Shown here: in pieces, positions 1-6,964 of the stretch | Numbering within the stretch: the first letter of the stretch is position 1 | Layout: each line of letters begins with the position of its first letter | Assembly (NCBI GenBank): GCA_013152435.1 | Contig: JAADGJ010000038.1 | Location: 1-42,300 of the forward strand | Length of the DNA stretch: 42,300 bases | Reading direction: 5' to 3' | From: Chloroflexota bacterium | Lineage (GTDB): Bacteria > Chloroflexota > Anaerolineae > DUEN01 | The notes under the pieces: model-generated | Databases searched by the model: none | What the model was told of the DNA's origin: nothing | The model's input: only the letters and a program-made list of their open reading frames with translations | Program-made: the position numbers and the translations under genes

Positions 1-97
1 GGTCGTGTGGGTGCCTGGTCCGCAGGAGGATTCCTGATGATTCGCCCCCTTTTCCCCCCTTTTTGTTGTAAACGTATTTCAGGACTTGACAAGGTCT

Positions 98-176
98 CCT
101 CCACACCTCCCCCTGTGGAGCTGGTAGCTAAGGGAGTCCCTCAGACATCTTACCGGTAAATTTTCAAACGCGCTGA
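98..176 (+). repeat. Partial copy (right end) of the MITE-like repeat
   Basis: This stretch resembles the right third of the full repeat at 29182-29443. Both carry a small hairpin with CTCCACA/TGTGGAG arms, then a shared CCTCAGACA segment, a CCGGTAA segment and a terminal TTTTCAAACGCGCTGA-like end. The left two thirds are not seen in the available upstream sequence. It lies between the window edge and ksgA. The rest of 1-215 is pyrimidine-rich sequence in which I recognise no gene and no convincing ksgA promoter; a TTGACA at 86-91 has no matching -10. Confidence 0.6.
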
Positions 177-215
177 CGGCTGGAGCGACGTGAAGTAGTG
201 GGGGAGAGGGTGGGT

Positions 216-1070
216 GTGAACGTACACGAGATTCTGCGGCGGTTCGATCTGCGGCCCCGGAAGGGGATGGGGCAGAACTTCCTGGTCGATGAGGCGCATC
301 TGGACCGCATCGTGGCGGCCGCGGAACTGACCCCCGATGACGTGGTGCTGGAGATCGGCCCGGGTCTGGGCACGCTGACCGTCCGGCTGGCGGAGGTGGC
401 CGGGTTCGTCGTGGCCGTGGAGCTGGACGAACGGATGTTGGCCGTGTTGGAGGAGACGCTGGCCGGACGTTCCAATGTGCGGGTGATCCATGGGGATGTC
501 CTGGCGCTTGATCCCGCTCGCCTCATCGAGGAGGCGACGGCCGAACGTGCCCCCTCGCAGCCCCCAAGCTACAAAGTCGTCGCCAACCTGCCGTACTACA
601 TCACCTCGGCTGCCGTGCGGCACCTTTTGGAGGCACGCGTGCCCCCAGCGTTGCTGGTCCTCACGGTGCAACGAGAGGTGGCGCAGCGTATGGCCGCGCG
701 GCCGCCACATATGAGCCTGCTGGCGGTGAGCGTGCATTTCTATGCGAATGTCGAGATCGTAGATCGGATCCCGGCGGGCGCGTTCTATCCACGTCCTAAG
801 GTCGACTCGGCTGTGGTGCGGTTGCGGCGACGTGTGCAGCCAGCGGTGCCTGTGGAAGATGTGCGCTGGTTCTTTCGTGTAGTGCGGGCAGGCTTTAGTC
901 AGCGGCGCAAGCAGTTGCGTAATGCCCTGGCGGCCGGGCTGCATCGGCCTTCTGCGGAGGTCGCTGCTGCGTTGCAGTCGGTGGACATCGACCCTCGCCG
1001 TCGGGCGGAGACGCTCTCGCTGGAGGAGTGGGGGCGATTGGCGCGAGCATTGGCTCCTTCGACCGATTAG
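216..1070 (+). CDS. ksgA: 16S rRNA adenine dimethyltransferase KsgA/RsmA
   Basis: This enzyme uses S-adenosylmethionine to dimethylate two adjacent adenines near the 3' end of 16S rRNA during 30S maturation. The protein is about 284 residues, normal for the family. Visible motifs are GQNFL (about residues 19-23), the SAM-binding LEIGPGLG (45-52), an acidic AVELD strand end and the catalytic NLPYYI (124-129). The frame is open from a GTG at 198, but GTG 216 has GGAGAGGG five bases upstream and gives the usual short N-terminus before GQNFL, so 216 is preferred. The gene is monocistronic as seen, ending before a repeat and a bidirectional terminator. Family assignment is secure; only the start is uncertain. 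Confidence 0.95.
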   Translation: MNVHEILRRFDLRPRKGMGQNFLVDEAHLDRIVAAAELTPDDVVLEIGPGLGTLTVRLAEVAGFVVAVELDERMLAVLEETLAGRSNVRVIHGDVLALDPARLIEEATAERAPSQPPSYKVVANLPYYITSAAVRHLLEARVPPALLVLTVQREVAQRMAARPPHMSLLAVSVHFYANVEIVDRIPAGAFYPRPKVDSAVVRLRRRVQPAVPVEDVRWFFRVVRAGFSQRRKQLRNALAAGLHRPSAEVAAALQSVDIDPRRRAETLSLEEWGRLARALAPSTD

Positions 1071-1103
1071 GCTGGAGATCATGCGACTCGGCCTTAGAGC
1101 GCG

Positions 1104-1294
1104 TCTGAGAGTGTGTCTGAGAGATGCCGTTACCCCTGCTATGGGGAGGCCTGGAGGGGCGAAGCCTCTCCGGAAAGGGCCCTTCTCCCGCCTTCGACCT
1201 GCCCGGCCGCGGCCTGGGTCCTTCGGGAAGGGCCGAGAAAGGCAGGTGCAGGCCGGAAGAGTGGGTTTCCCGTTGCCTCTGCTATCACGCTCTT
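1104..1294 (+). repeat. MITE-like dispersed repeat, copy A
   Basis: About 190 bp between ksgA and the terminator. It aligns along its length with the copy at 29182-29443: GTGTCTGA-type left end, TGGGGAGGCC, CTTCTCCCGCCTTCGACCTG, CCTTCGGGAAGGGCCGAGAA and GGCAGGTGCAGGCCGGAA blocks. Its right end (TCACGCTCT) is a decayed inverted copy of the left end. It lacks the CTCCACA hairpin module found in the longer copy. Its six-frame translations look protein-like only because the copies resemble each other. Confidence 0.7.
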
Positions 1295-1352
1295 GCATGA
1301 CGCCGGTGGGGGGGCTTGCGGCTGCCCTCGGGCATTCACAAGAGGTGTCTTT

Positions 1353-1391
1353 GAAAGAACCCCGGAACCTCGAAGGTTCCGGGGTTCTTTC
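1353..1391. terminator. Bidirectional intrinsic terminator between ksgA and cysM
   Basis: A perfect 18-bp stem (arms 1353-1370 and 1374-1391) closes a three-base CGA loop. The ends read GAAAGAAC and GTTCTTTC, so both strands present a moderately U-rich 3' side after a GC-rich core. It sits between the 3' ends of the convergent ksgA and cysM genes and can serve both. Confidence 0.8.
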
Positions 1392-1452
1392 GACTGAACG
1401 CCTGGATAGCGGATTTCGGGTAGTCACGTCGCTATCCTGTTGCGCAAACCGC

Positions 1453-2424
1453 CTAGAATTTGAACAGGTCCAGGCTCAAGTACTTCACCCCGCTGTCCGG
1501 CAGGAGCGCCACGATGACGCCTCGTTCTAGCTCATGGCCGACCTGGAGCGCCGCATCCACTGCGGCGGCGGCTGAGAAGCCGACGAAGAGCCCTTCCTCC
1601 TGTGCCAGCCGCCGCGCCATCTCCCGGGCGCGCTCGCTTTCGATATGGATCGTGCGGTCCGGCAGCGTCGGATCGTAGATGCCGGGCACGATGGACGTCG
1701 CCATGTACTTGAGCCCCTCGATGACCTGCAGATCATCGGCCGGTTCCACCGCGATGAGTTGCACCCGGGGGTTGTATGCCCTCAACCGCCGGCCGACCCC
1801 CATGAGCGTGCCCGATGTCCCGACGCCAGCCACGAAGTGGGTCACCCGCCCCCTGGTTTGCTCCCATATCTCGGGCCCGGTCGTGTCGTAGTGGGCCTGC
1901 CAGTTGGCCGGGTTGTTGTATTGATCGGCGTAGAAATACCGCTCGGGCGCCTCGGCCACGATCTGTCGCACCAGTCGAATCGCCCCGTCGGCTCCCTCCA
2001 TGGGGTCGCTTTCGATGACCCGGGCCCCGTAGATGCGGGCGAGCTGGCGGCGTTCCTGGGTGACGTTGGCCGGCATGACCAGCTCCACCTGATACCCCTT
2101 GACCGCCCCGATCATGGCATAGGCGATGCCCGTGTTGCCGCTAGTGGCGTCGATGATGATCTTCTCCGGCGTCAGTCGCCCGTCTCGCTCCGCCTCCTCG
2201 ATGATGCGCAGCGCCGGACGGTCCTTAACGGAGCCGCCCGGGTTGGCCCACTCCGCCTTGACGTACAGCTCGACCGCGGGGGGAAGGTCCCGGGTGATGC
2301 GCGTGAGCCGGAACATGGGCGTGTTGCCGATGTAGTCCAAAATCGTCATGTCGGCGGGGAAGGCCCCTGGCCTACGGCTCATCCCATTCGTTTTGATCCG
2401 CTCCATCACGTGAACTGGTGACAT
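1453..2424 (-). CDS. cysM: CysM-like cysteine synthase, probably sulfur-carrier dependent
   Basis: A fold-type II PLP enzyme of the cysteine synthase family, about 323 residues. The PLP lysine lies in NPGGSVKDRP, followed by the SGNTG phosphate loop (ATSGNTGIAYAM) and a glycine-rich GVGTSGTLMGVG loop. A segment EGLKYM...VPGIYDP resembles the mycobacterial CysM type that uses O-phosphoserine and the thiocarboxylated carrier CysO rather than free sulfide. Context agrees: it is the last gene of an operon with a carrier protein and its activating enzyme, 42 bp after the latter. Start: ATG 2424 preceded by GAGGGAG; a GTG at 2436 is an alternative. The substrate (O-phosphoserine versus O-acetylserine) is inferred, not shown. 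Confidence 0.88.
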   Translation of the reverse strand: MSPVHVMERIKTNGMSRRPGAFPADMTILDYIGNTPMFRLTRITRDLPPAVELYVKAEWANPGGSVKDRPALRIIEEAERDGRLTPEKIIIDATSGNTGIAYAMIGAVKGYQVELVMPANVTQERRQLARIYGARVIESDPMEGADGAIRLVRQIVAEAPERYFYADQYNNPANWQAHYDTTGPEIWEQTRGRVTHFVAGVGTSGTLMGVGRRLRAYNPRVQLIAVEPADDLQVIEGLKYMATSIVPGIYDPTLPDRTIHIESERAREMARRLAQEEGLFVGFSAAAAVDAALQVGHELERGVIVALLPDSGVKYLSLDLFKF

Positions 2425-2466
2425 GGTCTCCCTCACTCTCCTTCGTGAGAAGGGTGTTGTGGTCTG

Positions 2467-4575
2467 CTAGCGGCCATTCCCTGCCGCCGCCGGTTGCCTT
2501 GAGGGGAGCCCACAGAATTGCTCGTAGTCGATCAGCTCGGTTACGGTGGGATGCTCGCCGCAGACGGGGCACTCCTCGTCCCGTCGAATCCTCAGCGTCC
2601 GGAATGTCATGTCCAGCGCGTCGAACATCAGTAGCCGGCCGATCAGCGGTTCGCCGATCTGCAGGATGTATTTGATCGCCTCGATAGCCTGGAGGGACCC
2701 GATGATGCCGGGCAGGACGCCCAGCACGCCCGCCTCGGCACAAGACGGTACCTCACCTGGGGGTGGGGGATCAGGATAGATGCAGCGGTAGCAGGGACCG
2801 CCTTGCGTCGTGTCGTACAGGGTCACCTGTCCCTCGAAAATGAAGATGCTGGCGTCGACCAGCGGCTTCCCCAGCAGCACACAGGCATCGTTCACCAGGT
2901 ACCGGGTGGGGAAGTTGTCCGATCCGTTCAGGATGATGTCGTACTCTTGGAGGATGTCCAGCGCGTTGCTGGAATCCAGGCGCACCCGGTGGGGGATAAC
3001 CTGCACGTCCGGGTTGATCTCCTTGAGCGTGTCGATGGCGGACTCCACCTTGGGGCGGCCGATATCGCTGTGGCCGTGCAGGATCTGGCGCTGTAGGTTG
3101 GACAGGTCGACCTCGTCGAAGTCTACGATGCCGATGGTGCCGACGCCGGCGGCCGCCAGATAGAGCGCCGCCGGTGAGCCCAGCCCTCCTGCGCCGATCA
3201 GTAGTGCCTTCGACTCCAGCAATCTGAGCTGACCCTCCTCGCCGATCTCCGGGATCAGGATATGGCGGCTGTAGCGGGTGCGCTGTTCCTCGTTGAGGAC
3301 GCGAGGGACCACAAAGGGGAGCCCGCTGTTCTTCCACTGCGTGAACCCGCCGGCCATGGAGTAAACGTTTGTGTATCCCATGGCCTTCAGATCACGAGCG
3401 CCCAACAGGGAGCGCACGCCGCCCGCGCAGTAGACGACGATGGGCGCGTCCCGATCTGGCTGGATCTCCTCGATGCGCAGCTCCAGGAAGCCGCGTGGCA
3501 CGAAACGGGCGCCGGGGATATGCCCCTGGACCCACTCGTCCCGCTCCCGGATATCCACCAGCGTCAGGGGCTCTCCCGCATCGAGGCGACGCTTCACCTC
3601 GTATACGTCGAGCTCTGGCACCTGCGCCCGGGCCTGTGCCAGGATCTGATCACGCGTCAGCCGGCCCTGCGGGGTGGCGGCGGGCTCCGCGGTCGTCTCC
3701 GTGGCGGTCGACGTGAGCGGCAGTCCACATGGCCCCACGGGCGCGTCTTCGGTCTGGGCCGTGACGGGCTGGGGTTCCGTGACGCCGTGGCGCCGACTCC
3801 ACTCGGCCCACGAGCCCTCATAATTGCGCGTCTTCTCGAATCCGGCCAGTCGCAACGCCCAGTAGGTGTGAGCGCTGCGGGCCCCCGACTCGCAGTACAC
3901 CACGATCTCCTTGTCCGGCGTGATGCCCGCCTCTGCGAACCGGTGGCGTAGCGTCGTGGCGTCGAGGAACCGCGGCACATCCCCGGTTGTAACGTTGTCC
4001 TCCCAATTCAGGTGGATTGCGCCGGGTAGATGGCCTCGCTCGTATTCCTGAGGCGTTCGCGTGTCCACCAGGATCACGCCCGGGTGTCCCAAATGCGCCT
4101 CGATCCAGTCGATGGTCGCGATCTTGCTCTCGTCTGGCTGGGCGTGATACTCCTTTGGCGAAAGGCGTGGTTCGTCCGTGCTCACCTCGCCTCCGGCCTC
4201 CAGCCAGGCCTGCCATCCTCCGTCCAGCAGATACACTTCCCTCTGGCCCCAGTAGTCCAACAGCCAGGCGATCTGCGCCGCCAGCGGCCCTCCTGAGTCG
4301 TCGTATACCACGACCCGGTCATCCCGGGAGAGCCCAAGCCGGCCGAGGATGGCCTCGCCGGTGGCTTGTGGCACCAGCTTGCCCGGTATGCCATCGATCG
4401 TGGTGAAGAGCTGCCGGGTGTCCAAATGGACCGCTCCCGGGATGTGGCCCCATGGATAGCCGGACTCGATCTGCTCCAGCGTGGGGCGTACGTCGATGAT
4501 CCGCAGATCGGGATCCTTCAGATGCTCCTTTAACCACTCCGCTGTGATCAAGAAACCTTTTGCCTTTTCAGGCAT
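2467..4575 (-). CDS. Triple-rhodanese / MoeB-ThiF E1 fusion protein
   Basis: A 702-residue fusion. Residues about 8-130 form a rhodanese domain with no active cysteine (YDDSGG at the active loop). Residues 150-265 form a second, active one (CESGARS, Cys228); the pair resembles a tandem thiosulfate/mercaptopyruvate sulfurtransferase. After a Thr/Ala/Pro linker a third rhodanese follows (about 320-425, CAGGVRS, Cys383). Residues 430-690 are an E1-like adenylyltransferase: GAGGLGS ATP loop (461-467), zinc pairs CYRC (595-598) and CPVC (669-672), and SCAEAG with Cys612. It should adenylate the C-terminal glycine of the carrier encoded upstream and pass persulfide sulfur to it. In MoeZ/Uba4-type proteins the single rhodanese is C-terminal; here the order is reversed. 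RBS GAGGAGC precedes ATG 4575. Confidence 0.9.
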   Translation of the reverse strand: MPEKAKGFLITAEWLKEHLKDPDLRIIDVRPTLEQIESGYPWGHIPGAVHLDTRQLFTTIDGIPGKLVPQATGEAILGRLGLSRDDRVVVYDDSGGPLAAQIAWLLDYWGQREVYLLDGGWQAWLEAGGEVSTDEPRLSPKEYHAQPDESKIATIDWIEAHLGHPGVILVDTRTPQEYERGHLPGAIHLNWEDNVTTGDVPRFLDATTLRHRFAEAGITPDKEIVVYCESGARSAHTYWALRLAGFEKTRNYEGSWAEWSRRHGVTEPQPVTAQTEDAPVGPCGLPLTSTATETTAEPAATPQGRLTRDQILAQARAQVPELDVYEVKRRLDAGEPLTLVDIRERDEWVQGHIPGARFVPRGFLELRIEEIQPDRDAPIVVYCAGGVRSLLGARDLKAMGYTNVYSMAGGFTQWKNSGLPFVVPRVLNEEQRTRYSRHILIPEIGEEGQLRLLESKALLIGAGGLGSPAALYLAAAGVGTIGIVDFDEVDLSNLQRQILHGHSDIGRPKVESAIDTLKEINPDVQVIPHRVRLDSSNALDILQEYDIILNGSDNFPTRYLVNDACVLLGKPLVDASIFIFEGQVTLYDTTQGGPCYRCIYPDPPPPGEVPSCAEAGVLGVLPGIIGSLQAIEAIKYILQIGEPLIGRLLMFDALDMTFRTLRIRRDEECPVCGEHPTVTELIDYEQFCGLPSRQPAAAGNGR

Positions 4576-4587
4576 GGCTCATGCTCC

Positions 4588-4710
4588 TCATATCTGGTGT
4601 TCTCGCTTCGCTCGATTAGCGCGCCCAATCCAGGCGAGGATCCGTATCGCAACGGCCCGTGCCGTCGCGTCGGCGGCATGGCGCCGGGCCTTCTGTATGT
4701 CTCTCGTCAT
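4588..4710 (-). CDS. 40-residue small ORF coupled to cysO (hypothetical)
   Basis: Not a recognised family. The ATG (4710-4708) overlaps the TGA of the carrier gene as ATGA, and the ORF stops 12 bp before the ATG of the rhodanese/E1 gene, so it fills the gap exactly. The product is 40 residues, rich in Ala and Arg (about 10 Ala, 8 Arg, 2 Lys against 3 acidic), starts MTRDIQKARRHAADATARAV and would form a basic helix; there is no cysteine. Third-position G+C is about two thirds, compatible with coding. No separate RBS is needed if translation is coupled. The position argues for a real gene; an accidental open frame in GC-rich spacer remains possible. Confidence 0.5.
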   Translation of the reverse strand: MTRDIQKARRHAADATARAVAIRILAWIGRANRAKREHQI

Positions 4711-4979
4711 CCGCCGGCCATAGCGGGCACAATGGAGATCTTGTCGCTCTCGGAGACCGGGGTGTTCTTGCCCTGCAAGGTGCGGATCTCGTCCTCGTTC
4801 ACATAGACGCTGAGAAAGCGCTTGATCTCGCCGTTTTCATCCAATAGACGGTCCCGAAAGCCCGGGAATTGCCGCTCCAGGTCCTCGACGATCTCCAGGA
4901 CGGTCTGACCGGATGCCTGGACCCGTGATTGGCCGCCGGTGAGGCGACGTAGTGGAGTCGGAATGTAAACCGTGACCAT
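4707..4979 (-). CDS. cysO: CysO/ThiS/MoaD-type sulfur carrier protein
   Basis: A 90-residue ubiquitin-like beta-grasp protein ending in AMAGG. The exposed C-terminal Gly-Gly is what E1-like enzymes adenylate and convert to a thiocarboxylate. The body (VYIPTPLRRLTGG near the N-terminus, FLSVYVNEDEI and a final ISIVPAMAGG strand) fits the MoaD/CysO group better than ThiS. Its operon partners, a rhodanese/E1 fusion and a CysM-like synthase, point to cysteine synthesis rather than molybdopterin or thiamine, since no moa, moe or thi partners are present. Start ATG 4979 has AGGAGG seven bases upstream. It is the first long gene of the operon and follows a roughly 440-nt leader with an attenuator. 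The CysO role is inferred from context. Confidence 0.9.
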   Translation of the reverse strand: MVTVYIPTPLRRLTGGQSRVQASGQTVLEIVEDLERQFPGFRDRLLDENGEIKRFLSVYVNEDEIRTLQGKNTPVSESDKISIVPAMAGG

Positions 4980-5015
4980 GGTTGTCCTCCTGTGTTGAAA
5001 GTTGGATTCTCGTGC

Positions 5016-5067
5016 AAAGAAAAACGGGACTCATCCTGATAGCGAAAAGCTATGCGATGAGTCCCGC
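5016..5067 (-). terminator. Leader terminator (attenuator) of the cysO operon
   Basis: On the minus strand, CGGGACTCATC (5066-5056) pairs with GATGAGTCCCG (5035-5025); an inner ATAGC/GCTAT stem closes a TTTTC loop. The hairpin is followed at once by TTTTTCTTT (5024-5016). This is a strong intrinsic terminator about 40 nt before the cysO start and downstream of the operon promoter, so it must be bypassed for expression. Its 5' arm is also complementary to 5208-5195. Confidence 0.88.
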
Positions 5068-5194
5068 ACAAACGCTTGGTACGACCGGCCTGATGATGTC
5101 CCGGTGATGGGGCCTTGTCCTGATCGTTGAACGGCCGGAAGAGAGACGTATTGATTTTTATGTATCCATATGCGACACGGGTTTGCCCAAGCTG

Positions 5195-5208
5195 GCGTGA
5201 CTCATCGC
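5195..5208 (-). promoter_or_regulatory. Antiterminator arm of the cysO leader
   Basis: The minus-strand segment 5208-5195 (GCGATGAGTCACGC) is complementary at 13 of 14 positions to 5067-5054, the 5' side of the leader terminator. Pairing would sequester that arm and prevent termination. The same segment can instead fold locally (GGCG/CGCC, 5209-5194). Mutually exclusive pairing of this kind is the hallmark of transcription attenuation. Confidence 0.75.
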
Positions 5209-5399
5209 CTCTGCCGATAGGCGGGGCAACCGCATCGTACACCAGGCTCTTCCCTGGGACGATCGATTGCTCCCGCTATGGACAGATGCACGTAAACGAC
5301 ATCAGCGATTGCCAGCCTTTTGACTGGAGGGCGAAACCCATTCGCATACGTATTCCTTACGGATCTCTTTCCTGGATCTGGGGGGTGTGATGAACACAC
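5202..5399 (-). CDS. Candidate cysteine-containing leader peptide of the cysO operon
   Basis: An open frame in the leader ends at TGA 5204-5202, inside the antiterminator arm. Its last codons read R-C-G-C-P-A-Y-R-Q-R-R, with Cys codons at 5234-5232 and 5228-5226, about eight codons before the stop. A ribosome stalled there would leave the arm free; one reaching the stop would cover it. That is the geometry of trp-type attenuation, with cysteine as signal. Possible starts are GTG 5399 (65 codons, about 19 nt after the predicted transcript start, second codon also Cys) and GTG 5291 (29 residues). Neither has a clear ribosome binding site, so the peptide itself is weakly supported. Confidence 0.3.
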   Translation of the reverse strand: MCSSHPPDPGKRSVRNTYANGFRPPVKRLAIADVVYVHLSIAGAIDRPREEPGVRCGCPAYRQRR

Positions 5400-5424
5400 A
5401 CCCGACGCGCTTCAGACTACCGAC

Positions 5425-5452
5425 ATTATATGCCTTCGGGAGATATTGTCAA
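5425..5452 (-). promoter_or_regulatory. Consensus sigma-70 type promoter of the cysO operon
   Basis: On the minus strand a perfect TTGACA (5452-5447) is separated by 16 bases from a perfect TATAAT (5430-5425). Transcription would start near 5418, giving a leader of about 440 nt before cysO. It lies just downstream (in minus-strand sense) of the end of the UroD-like gene at 5493. Confidence 0.85.
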
Positions 5453-5492
5453 ATCGAGTTGTGGAAATCTCCCAATTGAGATCGTGGCCCTC

Positions 5493-6737
5493 TCACCCAT
5501 ATCGTCCGAACTCGTAGGCGGCCTCCAGCATGGCCTCCACGTTCTCCGGCGGCACATCGGCCATCACGTTGTGCACCTGGTTCCAGACGTATCCTCCGCC
5601 GGGCATGAAGATCTCCAGCCGGCGCCGTACATCCTCTCGCACCTCCTCGGGCGTGCCGTGGGGCAGGATGTGTTGCGTGTCGCAGCCGCCGCCCCAGAAG
5701 GTGAGGTCCCTCCCGAACTCCCGCTTGAGCCGTTCGGGGTCCATGCCCTCCGCGCTGGTCTGGACCGGGTTCAGGATCTCCACCCCGGCCTCGATCAGGT
5801 CGGGGATCAGATCGTAGATGCTGCCGCACGAATGCAGGAAGATATGGGCGTCGCCCTGCTCCCGAGCGTATTGGTAGATGCGCTTGTGGCGTGGCAGGAA
5901 CAGCTCCCGGTACATCTCCGGCGACATCTGCGGCCGGGTCTGCATGCCCAGGTCATCGCCAACGACCAGGACCTGCACATAGCCGCGCACCTTGGGCAAC
6001 AGGCGGCTCAGCGTCTCCAGATGCAACTCGGTGAGGCGATCCAGGAACCGGCCCAGCTTGCGCTTCTCGGCGGCCATGTAGATGTACGTGTTCTCCATGC
6101 CGAAGAGCCACTGGCACCATTCGAACAGGTTGCAGCCGATGGAGAGGGAGATGGCGTAGTCGGTGTTCTCATAGAGATGGCGGGCCACCCGGCCGATCTC
6201 GTCCAGCCACTCGTCGGTGAGAGGGCGGTCGAACGGCGGGGAGGGTAGCGCGGCCCAGATGACCTGCGCCATCTTCTCCTCGAGCGGCTCATAGTTGTCG
6301 AGGCCGTCGGGGCCGGCCAGCGGCCAGTACGCCTGGTCGATGTACAGGGAATCTTTGGGCATCCTCCCGATGACCGTCCCACCAGCGTCTTTGATCACCC
6401 AGGCGCCGTTCTCCCGCTCCGGCTGGAACCAGTCGGGCACCATGGCCGGCGAGCCATCGGGCAGCGTCCAGGGCTTCCATTGCGCGGGCCCCGTCGTCGC
6501 CCGCCCGAGGTCGATCGCATCCACGTGGAATCGCTCCAGGAACCAATCCTCGGGCTGGGCCAATTGCTGCACCAGGTCGTAGACGAACGTCGTCCCCTCT
6601 CCGATGCCCAGATGAGCCTTCAGCCGGTTGTAGGCGATGGCCATGATGCCGGTCGACCGCATGGACCCTTGGTCGATGGGAACCCGATCCGGTTCTTTGT
6701 GGGCGATGGCGGCCAGAACCCGCTCACGGGCGTTCAT
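5493..6737 (-). CDS. Uroporphyrinogen decarboxylase-family protein (methyltransferase-like)
   Basis: A 414-residue TIM-barrel protein of the UroD/MtaA/CmuA superfamily, not a true HemE. It has the HSCG motif (LHSCGSIYDLIPDLIEAG) and a later GGGCDTQ, giving the His-x-Cys...Cys zinc-ligand pattern seen in cobalamin- or methyl-transferring members. No heme genes are nearby, so a methyltransferase or C1-related role is more likely than porphyrin decarboxylation; the substrate is unknown. The reading frame is open to 7013, but ATG 6737 has AAGGAGGAG just upstream and begins with the typical MNARERVLAAI, so the longer start is rejected. Divergent from the ROK kinase gene; monocistronic as seen. Confidence 0.85.
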   Translation of the reverse strand: MNARERVLAAIAHKEPDRVPIDQGSMRSTGIMAIAYNRLKAHLGIGEGTTFVYDLVQQLAQPEDWFLERFHVDAIDLGRATTGPAQWKPWTLPDGSPAMVPDWFQPERENGAWVIKDAGGTVIGRMPKDSLYIDQAYWPLAGPDGLDNYEPLEEKMAQVIWAALPSPPFDRPLTDEWLDEIGRVARHLYENTDYAISLSIGCNLFEWCQWLFGMENTYIYMAAEKRKLGRFLDRLTELHLETLSRLLPKVRGYVQVLVVGDDLGMQTRPQMSPEMYRELFLPRHKRIYQYAREQGDAHIFLHSCGSIYDLIPDLIEAGVEILNPVQTSAEGMDPERLKREFGRDLTFWGGGCDTQHILPHGTPEEVREDVRRRLEIFMPGGGYVWNQVHNVMADVPPENVEAMLEAAYEFGRYG

Positions 6738-6899
6738 TGCCTCCTCCTTGTGGCGTATATGAGACACCCTTATTCTACCATATGACGGCCGTTCGCTCAT
6801 ATCTCGTCCGAGGTTCATATGGGCGCCCGCCACCGTTGAGCTCTCTTCTCTCGAGCCCGGGAGAAGGAGGTCTGGGGGATGAGGGCCGTTGAAGAATGT

Positions 6900-6928
6900 T
6901 TGACAGCGAATCGCCACTGGGATACGAT
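6900..6928 (+). promoter_or_regulatory. Promoter of the ROK kinase gene
   Basis: TTGACA (6900-6905), 17-base spacer, TACGAT (6923-6928; four of six match TATAAT). The start near 6935 is about 30 nt before ATG 6965 and excludes the longer start at 6896. Confidence 0.65.
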
Positions 6929-6964
6929 GCGCCTGTGCGTGATCTCTGGAACATGGAGGGAACC

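Noticed and set aside
150-1427. 425-residue minus-strand open frame antisense to ksgA
   Set aside because: It runs opposite a certain ksgA gene and through repeat copy A; the translation is Arg/Pro-rich with no family features. Similarity to frames near 29200 comes from the repeat, not from protein conservation.
5030-5066. Hammerhead-like CTGATAGCGAAA on the plus strand
   Set aside because: It is the reverse complement of the terminator stem and loop; the three-stem hammerhead layout is absent.
4799-5242. Longer minus-strand frame overlapping cysO and its leader
   Set aside because: Out of frame with cysO, reads straight through the terminator hairpin, and has no family features.
5067-5418. 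Known riboswitch or T-box in the cysO leader
   Set aside because: No T-box AGGGTGGNACCGCG (only a loose GGTCGTACC), no SAM, cobalamin or c-di-GMP core. GGCGATGAG...CGCC recalls the start of a fluoride riboswitch, but the rest of that consensus is missing and the segment is explained as the antiterminator arm.
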